The position numbers and the translations under genes are program-made. A DNA stretch of 64,000 nt from an uncultured Bacteroides sp. (GTDB taxonomy: Bacteria > Bacteroidota > Bacteroidia > Bacteroidales > Bacteroidaceae). The stretch covers positions 1 to 64,000 of the forward strand of contig UQVZ01000008.1 of the NCBI GenBank assembly GCA_900544675.1, read 5' to 3'. The notes under the pieces are model-generated. The model ran no database searches. It had not been told where the DNA came from and saw only the letters and a program-made list of their open reading frames with translations. Shown one piece after another: positions 41,811-49,973 of this stretch (positions within the stretch are counted from its first letter, which is position 1; every line of letters begins with the position of its first letter).

Positions 41811-43805
41811 ATGAAACTGAAACACTTATTGATTTTACCGGTACTGGCTGCTATGAGTTGCCAGTCTGTGAAGCACGATTATGAATCGTTTGCCGACTAT
41901 CCGGTGGTAGAAGGCGACTGGGAAGAAATGGTTTATGCTCCCGAAGGGACAAAGTTCGCGCTTTGGGCACCTACCGCAGAAGAGGTGAACCTGAAGCTTT
42001 ATGCGGAAGGCCAGGGCGGAGAGCCGGTACAGACAATACCGATGAAAGCTGCCGAAGACGGATTGTGGCGCACCGAGGTGGCAGAAGACCTGAACGGACA
42101 GTTCTATACATTCGACGTGAAGGTAAAAGGCAATTGGCTGGGAGACACGCCAGGCGTATGGGCGAAGGCGGTAGGAGTGAACGGCGACCGGGCGGCTGTG
42201 CTTGACCTGGACGCAACCGACCCCGAAGGATGGGACAAGGATGTGCGTCCCGAGCTGAAGAGCTTTGCCGACATCGTGCTTTACGAAATGCATCACCGCG
42301 ACTTCTCTATCGATTCCTTGTCGGGCATTACGCATCGGGGCAAGTTCCTGGCACTGACCGAAGAAGGCACCCGTAACGCTGACGGACAGAAGACAGGCAT
42401 CGACCACCTGAAAGAATTAGGGGTGACCCACGTACATATCTTGCCTTCGTTCGACTATTCGTCGGTAGACGAGACCCGGCTGGATACCCCGCAATACAAC
42501 TGGGGATATGACCCGAAGAATTACAATGCGCCTGAAGGTTCGTACTCGACCGACCCTTACAAGCCCGATGTACGTATCCGCGAGTTCAAGCAAATGGTGA
42601 TGGCGTTGCACCGTGCCGGTATCCGGGTGGTGATGGATGTGGTCTACAACCATACGGCTGTGACGGATGGAAGCAATTTCGAACGTACCGTACCGGGATA
42701 TTTCTATCGTCAGACTCCCGAAGGAGGTTTCGCCAATGCGTCGGCTTGCGGCAACGAAACCGCGTCCGAACGGGCTATGATGCGCAAGTTTATGGTAGAA
42801 AGCGTGAAATATTGGGTAGAAGAATACCACGTAGACGGTTTCCGTTTCGACCTGATGGGCATTCACGACCTGGAGACGATGCGTGCCATCCGCAAGGCAT
42901 TGGATGAGATTGACCCTACCATTTATATATATGGTGAAGGCTGGGCAGCCGGAGCACCGCAGTTGCCGATGGATTCGCTGGCGATGAAGAATAACATCGA
43001 CCGCCTGACACGCATCGCCGCTTTCAGTGATGAGTTCCGCGACAGCCTTCGCGGTCCGTTCGGCAACGATGCGCAAGGAGCTTTCCTTGCCGGCTTGAAA
43101 GGTCACGAGGCCGGTATCCGCTTTGGTATTGCCGGAGGTGTTCAGCATCCGCAGGTCAATGGAGAGGGCGGACATCAGGTGCCGAAATTCTGGGCATTGC
43201 AGCCTACCCAATTCATCAGCTATGTCAGTTGCCACGACGACATGTGTCTGGCAGACCGTCTGAAAGCGACCATGCCTCAGGCTTCCGCCGGCGTACGTAA
43301 ATCGTTGCAGAAGCTGGCATTGACGGCTGTGCTTACTTCGCAAGGTGTTCCCTTCATCTTTGCAGGCGACGAGGTGATGCGTGACAAGCAGGGGGTACAC
43401 AATTCGTTTAACAGTCCCGATGAAATCAATGCCATCCCGTGGAGCCTGAAGAAAACCAATCGGGACTTGTTCGATTACGTAAGCGGACTTATCGCTATGC
43501 GCCGCTGTCATCCGGCTTTCCGTCTGGGAGATGCGGATAAGGTAAGAGCGTGTCTGGAATTTCTGCCCGCTACAGATGATAATGTAGTGGCTTTCCGCCT
43601 GAAGGGTAAGCCCGAAGGTGAAACGTGGAGCGATATTACGGTGGTATTGAATGCTTCCTCTCGTGCCGCACAGGTGGAGATGCCTGCCGGTACCTGGCAA
43701 GTGGTATGCCGCGATGGTCGGATTAACCCGTCTCAAGGCTTAGGCACCGTGTCGGGCGGGGCAGTCAGCATAAGTCCGCGTTCGGCAATGATTTTGCATC
43801 GTTGA
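41811..43805 (+). CDS. pulA: Type I pullulanase, lipoprotein (GH13)
   Basis: Hydrolyses alpha-1,6 branches in pullulan, amylopectin or limit dextrins. It has 664 residues with lipobox LAAMSC (Cys17). An N-terminal CBM48-like domain (FALWAPTAEEVNLKLYAEGQ) precedes the barrel. GH13 regions: YNWGYDPKNYNAPEGSYS (the type I pullulanase signature), VVMDVVYNHTA, nucleophile in VDGFRFDLMG (near residue 347), acid/base YGEGWAAG (near 374), and YVSCHDD. Lipidation places it in the periplasm or on the surface, where it would debranch material for the divergent transporter-MalQ operon. Confidence 0.96.
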   Translation: MKLKHLLILPVLAAMSCQSVKHDYESFADYPVVEGDWEEMVYAPEGTKFALWAPTAEEVNLKLYAEGQGGEPVQTIPMKAAEDGLWRTEVAEDLNGQFYTFDVKVKGNWLGDTPGVWAKAVGVNGDRAAVLDLDATDPEGWDKDVRPELKSFADIVLYEMHHRDFSIDSLSGITHRGKFLALTEEGTRNADGQKTGIDHLKELGVTHVHILPSFDYSSVDETRLDTPQYNWGYDPKNYNAPEGSYSTDPYKPDVRIREFKQMVMALHRAGIRVVMDVVYNHTAVTDGSNFERTVPGYFYRQTPEGGFANASACGNETASERAMMRKFMVESVKYWVEEYHVDGFRFDLMGIHDLETMRAIRKALDEIDPTIYIYGEGWAAGAPQLPMDSLAMKNNIDRLTRIAAFSDEFRDSLRGPFGNDAQGAFLAGLKGHEAGIRFGIAGGVQHPQVNGEGGHQVPKFWALQPTQFISYVSCHDDMCLADRLKATMPQASAGVRKSLQKLALTAVLTSQGVPFIFAGDEVMRDKQGVHNSFNSPDEINAIPWSLKKTNRDLFDYVSGLIAMRRCHPAFRLGDADKVRACLEFLPATDDNVVAFRLKGKPEGETWSDITVVLNASSRAAQVEMPAGTWQVVCRDGRINPSQGLGTVSGGAVSISPRSAMILHR

Positions 43806-43842
43806 CAGGAATCTTTTCCTTTTTCATACGGTTGAGTTTTAT

Positions 43843-43930
43843 GTCCTCCATACGGGAAACGTACGTCTTCCATATGGGGGACATACGTTTTCCATACCAA
43901 GAACGTACGTCCTCCGTATGGAGGACATAA
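43843..43930. repeat. Four tandem 22-bp palindromic units after pulA
   Basis: Units start at 43843, 43865, 43887 and 43909, exactly 22 bp apart. Each runs GTYYTCC - RTAY - GRRRRAC - RTAC with small changes. Unit 4 is the clearest palindrome, GTCCTCC-GTAT-GGAGGAC. The whole block is also flanked by inverted ends (TTATGTCCTCCATAC and GTATGGAGGACATAA). It starts 37 bp after the pulA stop codon. The unit sequence differs from the prfC array, but the period and the place are the same. Confidence 0.88.
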
Positions 43931-44128
43931 AATGTAGCTGAATAGAAAGGAATAGTCTCATGATTGGTTAGAGGTTATTTCTTTCCTCTTTTTAAAATAT
44001 CCGTCATCAGCTGTGAGGACCGATTTTGTATTGATACCGGATTCGACGGCAAAGTAATATGCCTCTGGTTGGAGGATGAAATGACTGAACAAATAAACAA
44101 CTGGGCATGGAAAATCTGTTTTTTTAGT

Positions 44129-44136
44129 TACCTTTG
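44129..44136 (+). promoter_or_regulatory. Candidate -7 element of nrnA
   Basis: TACCTTTG matches TAnnTTTG, 25 bp before the nrnA start codon. Confidence 0.55.
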
Positions 44137-44161
44137 TACCCTCAATGTAAAACTGTAGTAT

Positions 44162-45199
44162 ATGTTATCAAAAATTATCCTTCAAGCCAATATCGACAAG
44201 GTAGCCAAATGTTTTGAGCATGCCGAAAAAATAGTTATCGTTTCGCACGTATCGCCCGACGGGGACGCTATCGGCTCTTCGCTGGGATTGCTTCATTTTC
44301 TGGAGACGCAAGGAAAGGACGTGCATGTGATTGTGCCGAATGCCTTTCCCGATTTCCTGAAGTGGATGCCGGGAGCCAAGGACGTTATCCGTTACGATAA
44401 ATACGGCGAGTTTGCCGACAAGCTGGTTGCGGAAGCCGACGCGATTTGCTGCCTCGACTTCAATGCCTTGTCGCGCATCGACGCGCTGGCAACTCCGGTT
44501 GCGGCGGCTCAAGGCAAGAAAATCATGATTGACCATCACCTGAATCCGGAGGGCTTCTGTCAGATAATCATCTCGCATCCCGAAATCTCATCGACATCCG
44601 AACTGGTTTTCCGACTGATTTGCCGCATGGGATATTTCGAGGATATAACCGAGGAAGGGGCAGAGTGCATCTATACCGGAATGATGACAGACACAGGAGG
44701 ATTTACCTATAACTCGAACAACCAAGAAATCTATTTCATCATCAGCGAACTGCTGTCGAAAGGCATCGACAAGGACGAGATTTACCGCAAGGTGTTCAAT
44801 ACCTATTCCGAAGACCGCCTGCGCCTGATGGGCTATGTATTGTATGACAAGATGCAGGTTTACCCGCAGTTCCGCTCCGCACTGATTACGCTGGAGAAAG
44901 ACGAACAGCGCAAGTTCCATTACGTGAAAGGCGATACGGAAGGCTTTGTCAACATACCCTTGCAGATTAAAGACATCTGTTTCTCGGCTTTCCTGCGCGA
45001 GGATACCGAAAAGAACATGATTAAGGTTTCGTTGCGTTCGGTCGGCTCTTTCCCTTGCAACAAGGTTGCGGCGGAGTTCTTTAATGGAGGCGGCCACCTG
45101 AATGCTTCCGGCGGTGAGTTTTACGGCACGATGGCAGAAGCCATCCAGCTTTTCAAGCAGGCATTGGTGAAGTACGAAGACCTGTTGCTGAAAAGCTAA
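44162..45199 (+). CDS. nrnA: Bifunctional oligoribonuclease / pAp phosphatase (DHH family)
   Basis: Degrades short RNA fragments and pApA, and may dephosphorylate 3'-phosphoadenosine 5'-phosphate. It has 345 residues. DHH-domain motifs are intact: VSHVSPDGDAIGSSLGL (residues 28-44), CLDFNALSRID, and IMIDHHLNPEG with Asp124-His125-His126. The C-terminal DHHA1 domain ends in the RNA-binding GGGHLNASGGEF. Length and motifs fit NrnA well. It is monocistronic, with a hairpin terminator downstream. Confidence 0.94.
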   Translation: MLSKIILQANIDKVAKCFEHAEKIVIVSHVSPDGDAIGSSLGLLHFLETQGKDVHVIVPNAFPDFLKWMPGAKDVIRYDKYGEFADKLVAEADAICCLDFNALSRIDALATPVAAAQGKKIMIDHHLNPEGFCQIIISHPEISSTSELVFRLICRMGYFEDITEEGAECIYTGMMTDTGGFTYNSNNQEIYFIISELLSKGIDKDEIYRKVFNTYSEDRLRLMGYVLYDKMQVYPQFRSALITLEKDEQRKFHYVKGDTEGFVNIPLQIKDICFSAFLREDTEKNMIKVSLRSVGSFPCNKVAAEFFNGGGHLNASGGEFYGTMAEAIQLFKQALVKYEDLLLKS

Positions 45200-45240
45200 C
45201 CGACAATAATAGAGGCTTTCACATATACTTGATTGTTTCC

Positions 45241-45283
45241 AGAGAGGGTGAATTCTTTTTTAAAAGAATACATCCTCTTTTTG
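45241..45283 (+). terminator. Intrinsic terminator of nrnA
   Basis: A stem built from AGAGGG-TG-ATTCTTTT and AAAAGAAT-CA-TCCTCT encloses a two-base loop and is followed by a short run of T. It lies about 45 bp past the nrnA stop. Confidence 0.7.
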
Positions 45284-45352
45284 GGTATCAGTCAAGCTGC
45301 AAGGGGATGTTACTCATTTTGCATAAACAGGTATGAGTATGTCTTCATTGGG

Positions 45353-45607
45353 TCAATTAGGTACGTAAAAAAGCGGCATAGGATTTCCGCCTATCCCATT
45401 CCACTCGATACGATGTACATGGTCGAAATCGGGTAAACCAAAGTCGAATGAGCGTCCATACAGCAGAATAGCCCTGCGGCTTTCGTCTGCCTTCCATAAT
45501 CCACCGCCATACAGGCACTGCTCACCAACCTTCAACAAATCTCTGTGCAGGTAAACGTGTCCGAATTTTAAAACACCTTCTTGATTGATAATAAATTTCT
45601 GATACAT
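45353..45607 (-). CDS. Small hypothetical protein (84 aa)
   Basis: I do not recognise the family. The protein has no signal peptide or membrane segment. It is rich in Gly, His and aromatic residues, for example LKFGHVYLHRDLLKVGEQCL and LPDFDHVHRIEWNGIGG, which suggests a compact folded domain and a possible metal site. It starts 11 bp after the HD-domain gene on the same strand, so co-transcription is likely. The spacing and codon use support a real gene. Confidence 0.65.
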   Translation of the reverse strand: MYQKFIINQEGVLKFGHVYLHRDLLKVGEQCLYGGGLWKADESRRAILLYGRSFDFGLPDFDHVHRIEWNGIGGNPMPLFYVPN

Positions 45608-45618
45608 GGCATGTGATT

Positions 45619-46122
45619 TTATTCCTCCAACATTTTCCTTAACTTTTCATATTCTTTCCGATAGCGTTCCACCCGTGCCCGGTCTTTTTCCGTAGGATGA
45701 GGAATGCGTGAAATATCCATATTGTGTTGCAAGTCGTTCAGCTTTACACGAATAGCAAGGTTGTGTCCACGAAAACGTTCGATATAGACTTCGCGGGTAG
45801 GAGCGGTGCGCGAGTTCATCCGATGCAAGGCTTCGGTTATTTCTGTCCATTCTTCCGGTACGAGTTCGGGACATTCTTCCTTCAGTGTGCAGATAATTTC
45901 CTCTACCGTATACGACGTATCTTCGGCTGCATCGTGCAGATAGCCGACTATCTGCTCTTTCCAGTTTGCTCCATGACTGCCTACCGTACACAAGTGTCCG
46001 CTAAAATAATCTTTTCCTGCCTTGTCTTTTTGTCCGTAATGAAGTTTTTGAGCAAGACGCGCTGCAACTTGTAGGGCATGCGACCATTTGCTTTCAGGTA
46101 AAGTGTCTGTCATATACTTCAT
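45619..46122 (-). CDS. HD-domain phosphohydrolase, RelA/SpoT-hydrolase-like
   Basis: Protein of 167 residues with an HD-type metal-binding fold: ARLAQKLHYGQKDKAGKDYF, then VGYLHDAAEDTSYTVEEI (the HD pair) and FRGHNLAIRVKLNDLQHNMD. This set resembles the ppGpp hydrolase half of RelA/SpoT and the small MESH1-like enzymes, without a synthetase or regulatory domain. It could hydrolyse ppGpp or another nucleotide; this is a family-level inference. An ATG at 46113 is an alternative start. A TAACTTTG element lies 17 bp upstream. Confidence 0.85.
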   Translation of the reverse strand: MKYMTDTLPESKWSHALQVAARLAQKLHYGQKDKAGKDYFSGHLCTVGSHGANWKEQIVGYLHDAAEDTSYTVEEIICTLKEECPELVPEEWTEITEALHRMNSRTAPTREVYIERFRGHNLAIRVKLNDLQHNMDISRIPHPTEKDRARVERYRKEYEKLRKMLEE

Positions 46123-46138
46123 GCTATTTTCCGTAAAA

Positions 46139-46146
46139 CAAAGTTA
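46139..46146 (-). promoter_or_regulatory. Candidate -7 element of the HD-domain gene
   Basis: Minus-strand TAACTTTG matches TAnnTTTG and lies just upstream of the start at 46122. Confidence 0.5.
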
Positions 46147-46187
46147 GACAAAAATCAGAAACTTACCATCAGTTAAGCTGTAAATTG

Positions 46188-48755
46188 TCAGAAAGAAAGG
46201 CGCATGGTACAGCGTACCCCCCTTCGTTGGATGTCTGGATTATTAAGATAATTTAGACGCCATACGTAATCAATGCGGAGAAACTTGAAAATGTTTTCAA
46301 TGCCTACACTTACTTCCATATAGGGGGCTTTGCCCATTGTCGTAGAACCGGCAGGAAAAGCGTATAACCCTTCTCCATTCTTCATCGGATTGTTTTTGTC
46401 GGTCAGATGTCCCCATAATCCACGGAAACAGAACACTTCCCGCCATTTCAGCTTTTTGATGAAGGGGATGCGGTTGAACAGATTGCCGTTCATATAATAA
46501 GTCAAGTCCCACGACAAGTATTCATCATTGATGAACTCAATTGCATTCATGTTGGTATAAGCTTCTGGCTGGATGGTGTAGGTCAAGTTGGCATTGGGCA
46601 GAATCAACAACGGATAAGGCACTTTGCTCCAGACTTTCCCGGCTTTTGTTATCAGGTCGGCATAGCCGAAAGCAGAAAACCAGAAACGTTTCTGGATACC
46701 GAGTTCGGTATGCTGATAATCGAATGAAGAGCCCAAAAATCCTTTTTTTGCCATTGTATGGTTAAGGTTAAAAATCAGTGCATCAAACGTGATGGGGATG
46801 CGTTGCGTACGGGTCTGATAATATTTTTCGTCTTTCCCATAGCGGAATTTCAGTTCCAGCTCTGTCATATCATACCGGTTGACTGGCGTGATGTTTCCTG
46901 CTGCATCTATGCGATTGAATGCTGCATAAGGAGTTGCATATTCCCGGAAGTTCCGGACGACCACTCCATACGAGATACCGTTATAGTGCTCTCGGGTATA
47001 AGTCAGTTCGGCACGCCGCAAGTAGGTAGCACGCGTGTCTTTTTTCCGGCGAATGGCAAGCATCACGTTGTCTTTACTGGTGTACATGTAGTTTTGTCCT
47101 AATTTGTTGATGTCATACATATATTCGAAACGAAGAGAATGCATCGGAAATTCCAGCCGAAAATCTTTACGCGGCGTAAACGAATATTCCACTAACGCAT
47201 CGTATTTCATTTTCCGGTCTCTTGTGCCGTAGGCTGCATATCCTTCAAAGAACCAATGCTTATTAAAGACAGGCGTTGTTCCGCCGCCTACACGGAAGCG
47301 TGCCCCTTCGATGGCATTACCATTGATTGTACTGTTCATCGGTCCCAGGTCGAACTTGTTTTTCTGTGGGTCTTTATGTGTGGGAATATAGCCGGACACC
47401 AAAGTAGAAATCACTTTTTCTGTATAATAGAATACAGGTACGGAACGCAGCTTTGCCATCAGTTCGCTTACCGAAGTCCGTTTCTTTTGATTCTGTTCGG
47501 GGCGATGCTGTTCCCAAAATTCGTCGTCTCTCTTGTAGGCATCTTCCAAGGTGATGACAGGAGCACTTTCACTGAAGACCCGTCTATGTTCGGTATCGGG
47601 TTCGGTGAACGAGTGTTGCCGGTAAACATTCAGCCGTTGGGCATATAATCCTTTCGATTTTTCGGTCAGCTTGAAGTTCATTCGTATATCATCTTTCGTA
47701 ATGATACGGGTGCTGTCGGGTGTACGTTCAAATTCCTGTTCAATAGTTAACTGCGATACGAAATTCAGATTGATATCCTTAGGTACGTTTAATATGGCTC
47801 TTTTGACAAAATAAGTAGAGTCAAGTGTGACAAACAGGTGTCCCGTAAAACCGAAAGACTCGGAGTTGAACGGGACAAAGCCCAAATCAACACAAGGCGT
47901 GCGGTCTATTTCTAAGGTATCAAGCAGGTAATATTTATAGAATGCAGGACCAATAGTAGACAAAGGACTTACAAACCGCTGTAGGAAAAGAGGAATGTTG
48001 TTTTGAAACAAGTCTACTTCCTTGAAGGCTTCGTCTAAAAACTGTTTGATGCCATCGCGCGAGAACACCTCGTCTACGCCGGCTGATTTGGCTCCCTGTA
48101 CCACACGCTTTTCTGATTTTGGTGACTTACGGTAATATACCGATTCTATCTTTTCTTTTTCAGACAAAGGAAGAATGGTTACGCCTATATCCAATGTGTC
48201 TACAAAATCGGCAAGAAAATCGAATTTCCCCACTTTCCCGTCTTTCCTTTTTTTAGGTACGTAATCGTTTTTTGCCAAAACAATCCGTTCGTAATGTTCA
48301 TAGCTGAAATAGTCATGGCTATAAGGATTGTTTTGGTCGCGTACATTGATAACTTGCTTTATAAAACGGACAGCCGGATTATCTTTACGCCGGTAATGCT
48401 CGCGCTTGGGCTTAACGATTACTTCGCCTAACGTGATGCCGGAAGGGACAAGACGGACATGTAGTTTGCCCGACTTATCCGGAATGGCTTTGATGTCCTT
48501 TGTGTCATATCCTAAAAATGACACCGTCAGCATAGGGCGTTTTTCGGAAGTGTAGAGTGAAAATTTACCTTCTTCATCAGTCATTACTCCTTTGTCGGTT
48601 CCTTTAATTACAACTGAAGCATACGGCAAGGTCTCTCCACTTACCGAATCGGTCACTAGTCCTTTGATGGAATAGGTGGCTTGTCCGAAAGCAAGGGTTG
48701 TCATCATCCAAAGGAATACCAGACTGACTATGCTGATTTTTAGATTAAATTTCAT
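46188..48755 (-). CDS. DUF5686 outer-membrane protein with carboxypeptidase-like regulatory domain
   Basis: Protein of about 855 residues. I start at ATG 48755, which gives the signal peptide SIVSLVFLWMMTTLAFGQ; the longer frame adds five residues. After it comes a carboxypeptidase-regulatory-like beta-sandwich (YSIKGLVTDSVSGETLPYAS), then the DUF5686 region, whose C-terminal half is rich in beta strands and ends in RRGVRCTMRLSF, a barrel-type terminus. The family is widespread in Bacteroidetes and of unknown function. It is 42 bp downstream of the thioesterase gene and may belong to the lipid/polyene cluster, possibly acting at the outer membrane. Confidence 0.85.
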   Translation of the reverse strand: MKFNLKISIVSLVFLWMMTTLAFGQATYSIKGLVTDSVSGETLPYASVVIKGTDKGVMTDEEGKFSLYTSEKRPMLTVSFLGYDTKDIKAIPDKSGKLHVRLVPSGITLGEVIVKPKREHYRRKDNPAVRFIKQVINVRDQNNPYSHDYFSYEHYERIVLAKNDYVPKKRKDGKVGKFDFLADFVDTLDIGVTILPLSEKEKIESVYYRKSPKSEKRVVQGAKSAGVDEVFSRDGIKQFLDEAFKEVDLFQNNIPLFLQRFVSPLSTIGPAFYKYYLLDTLEIDRTPCVDLGFVPFNSESFGFTGHLFVTLDSTYFVKRAILNVPKDINLNFVSQLTIEQEFERTPDSTRIITKDDIRMNFKLTEKSKGLYAQRLNVYRQHSFTEPDTEHRRVFSESAPVITLEDAYKRDDEFWEQHRPEQNQKKRTSVSELMAKLRSVPVFYYTEKVISTLVSGYIPTHKDPQKNKFDLGPMNSTINGNAIEGARFRVGGGTTPVFNKHWFFEGYAAYGTRDRKMKYDALVEYSFTPRKDFRLEFPMHSLRFEYMYDINKLGQNYMYTSKDNVMLAIRRKKDTRATYLRRAELTYTREHYNGISYGVVVRNFREYATPYAAFNRIDAAGNITPVNRYDMTELELKFRYGKDEKYYQTRTQRIPITFDALIFNLNHTMAKKGFLGSSFDYQHTELGIQKRFWFSAFGYADLITKAGKVWSKVPYPLLILPNANLTYTIQPEAYTNMNAIEFINDEYLSWDLTYYMNGNLFNRIPFIKKLKWREVFCFRGLWGHLTDKNNPMKNGEGLYAFPAGSTTMGKAPYMEVSVGIENIFKFLRIDYVWRLNYLNNPDIQRRGVRCTMRLSF

Positions 48756-48797
48756 ATTTTTATAATACAATTCTTTACAAAACGTTGCGTGCGTTTT

Positions 48798-49238
48798 TTA
48801 TCCTTGTTGTCCTGTTGCAGGTGACAGGTATTTCTTTTGCCATGCCTGATAATAGGCAGGTTTATCTAACATCAATTCTCCCTGTTGATCAATGAAAAGC
48901 TGTACGCTTTCGCCTTCTGCACAAAGCGTTTGGTCGCTTTCTCGAAATACCTGGTAGTGATAATCGAGTCGGGCACCAGGCTTGTACACATAACGGGTGT
49001 GGATGACTGCCACATCATCGAGGGCAAGGGGAGCCAGGTATTTCAGATGAAGGTCGTAAATGGGGGCATAAATGCCTTCACGCTGCATATCTGCATAACT
49101 GATACCTGGATAATGCCTTCCGAACGACTCACGCCCGTCTTCCAGATAGGTGACAAAAGAACCGTGCCATACGCGCCGCATGGAATCAATTTCACTGAAT
49201 TTCACCTGTATGCGGCAAATGTCTTCCAATTGATTCAC
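48798..49238 (-). CDS. YbgC-like acyl-CoA/acyl-ACP thioesterase
   Basis: Hot-dog fold protein of 146 residues. The family motif appears as RIQVKFSEIDSMRRVWHGSF followed by VTYLEDGRESFGR, with the catalytic acidic residue in SEID. Such enzymes hydrolyse acyl-CoA or acyl-ACP thioesters. It overlaps fabG by 4 bp and would release or unload the acyl chain made by the cluster. It might also act as chain-length gate. Confidence 0.88.
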   Translation of the reverse strand: MNQLEDICRIQVKFSEIDSMRRVWHGSFVTYLEDGRESFGRHYPGISYADMQREGIYAPIYDLHLKYLAPLALDDVAVIHTRYVYKPGARLDYHYQVFRESDQTLCAEGESVQLFIDQQGELMLDKPAYYQAWQKKYLSPATGQQG

Positions 49239-49963
49239 GTGTACAGCCCTCCATTGATTGAAACGACATTGCCGGTGATGTAACCGGCTTCACGTGAAAC
49301 CAGAAAGCCGACTAAGGCTGCCACTTCTTCGGGAGTGCCGAAACGTCGGGCAGGAATCGTTTTCTTCAGCGATGCTTCGTCCAAACCATTCACCATATCA
49401 GTCTGGATAAATCCTGGAGCCACAGCATTCACCGTAATATTTTTAGGGGCTACTTCTTGCGCCAGAGCCTTGGTGGCAGCGATAAGTCCGCCTTTGGCAG
49501 CTGAATAGTTGGTTTGTCCAGGCATGCCTTTCAGTCCGCTTACACTTGCCAAGTTGATGATTCGTCCGTACTTATGAAACATCATCGGCTGCAACAAAGG
49601 CTGGGTTACATTGTAGAAACCATCTAATGTAATGGCTGTTACACGATGCCAGTCTTCTTCAGGCATTAATGCCAGAATGTTATCGCGGCGTATGCCGGCA
49701 TTATTGACTAATACCTCGATGTATTCGTCTGGATGTGCATCTTGCCAGGCTTCGATTGCAGTACGTGCCTGTTTGCCGTCGCTGACATCAAACTTCAATA
49801 ATTCTCCGTCTTGTCCGGCTTGTCGAATCAGCTGGAGGGTCGTTTCTGCTTCATCGGTGCGATTGGCATAATTAATAAGGATATGATAGCCCATTTGAGC
49901 CAGTTTGATACAGATGGCACGCCCTATACCTCGGCTGCCGCCTGTTACTAATGCATATTTCAT
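49235..49963 (-). CDS. fabG: 3-oxoacyl-ACP reductase
   Basis: NADPH-dependent ketoreductase of 242 residues, short-chain dehydrogenase family. N-terminal nucleotide loop VTGGSRGIGRAICIKL, NNAGIRRD, catalytic Ser in IINLASVSGLKG, and YSAAKGG with the Tyr-Lys pair; all are in place. A second copy dedicated to this cluster, not the housekeeping gene, seems likely because it lies between a CrtI-like oxidoreductase (10 bp) and a thioesterase (4-bp overlap). Confidence 0.92.
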   Translation of the reverse strand: MKYALVTGGSRGIGRAICIKLAQMGYHILINYANRTDEAETTLQLIRQAGQDGELLKFDVSDGKQARTAIEAWQDAHPDEYIEVLVNNAGIRRDNILALMPEEDWHRVTAITLDGFYNVTQPLLQPMMFHKYGRIINLASVSGLKGMPGQTNYSAAKGGLIAATKALAQEVAPKNITVNAVAPGFIQTDMVNGLDEASLKKTIPARRFGTPEEVAALVGFLVSREAGYITGNVVSINGGLYT

Positions 49964-49973
49964 GGTTGTTGTG

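Larger units (their letters stand above)
43806..44161. other. 356-bp gene-free region after pulA
   Basis: It holds a four-unit 22-bp array (43843-43930) and a nrnA promoter-like element at 44129. A 64-codon frame at 43964-44158 has no start context, signal or family features and I do not count it as a gene. Confidence 0.75.

Noticed and set aside
43964..44158. 64-codon plus-strand open frame before nrnA
   Set aside because: It runs through the nrnA promoter element, has unusual composition and no signal or domain.
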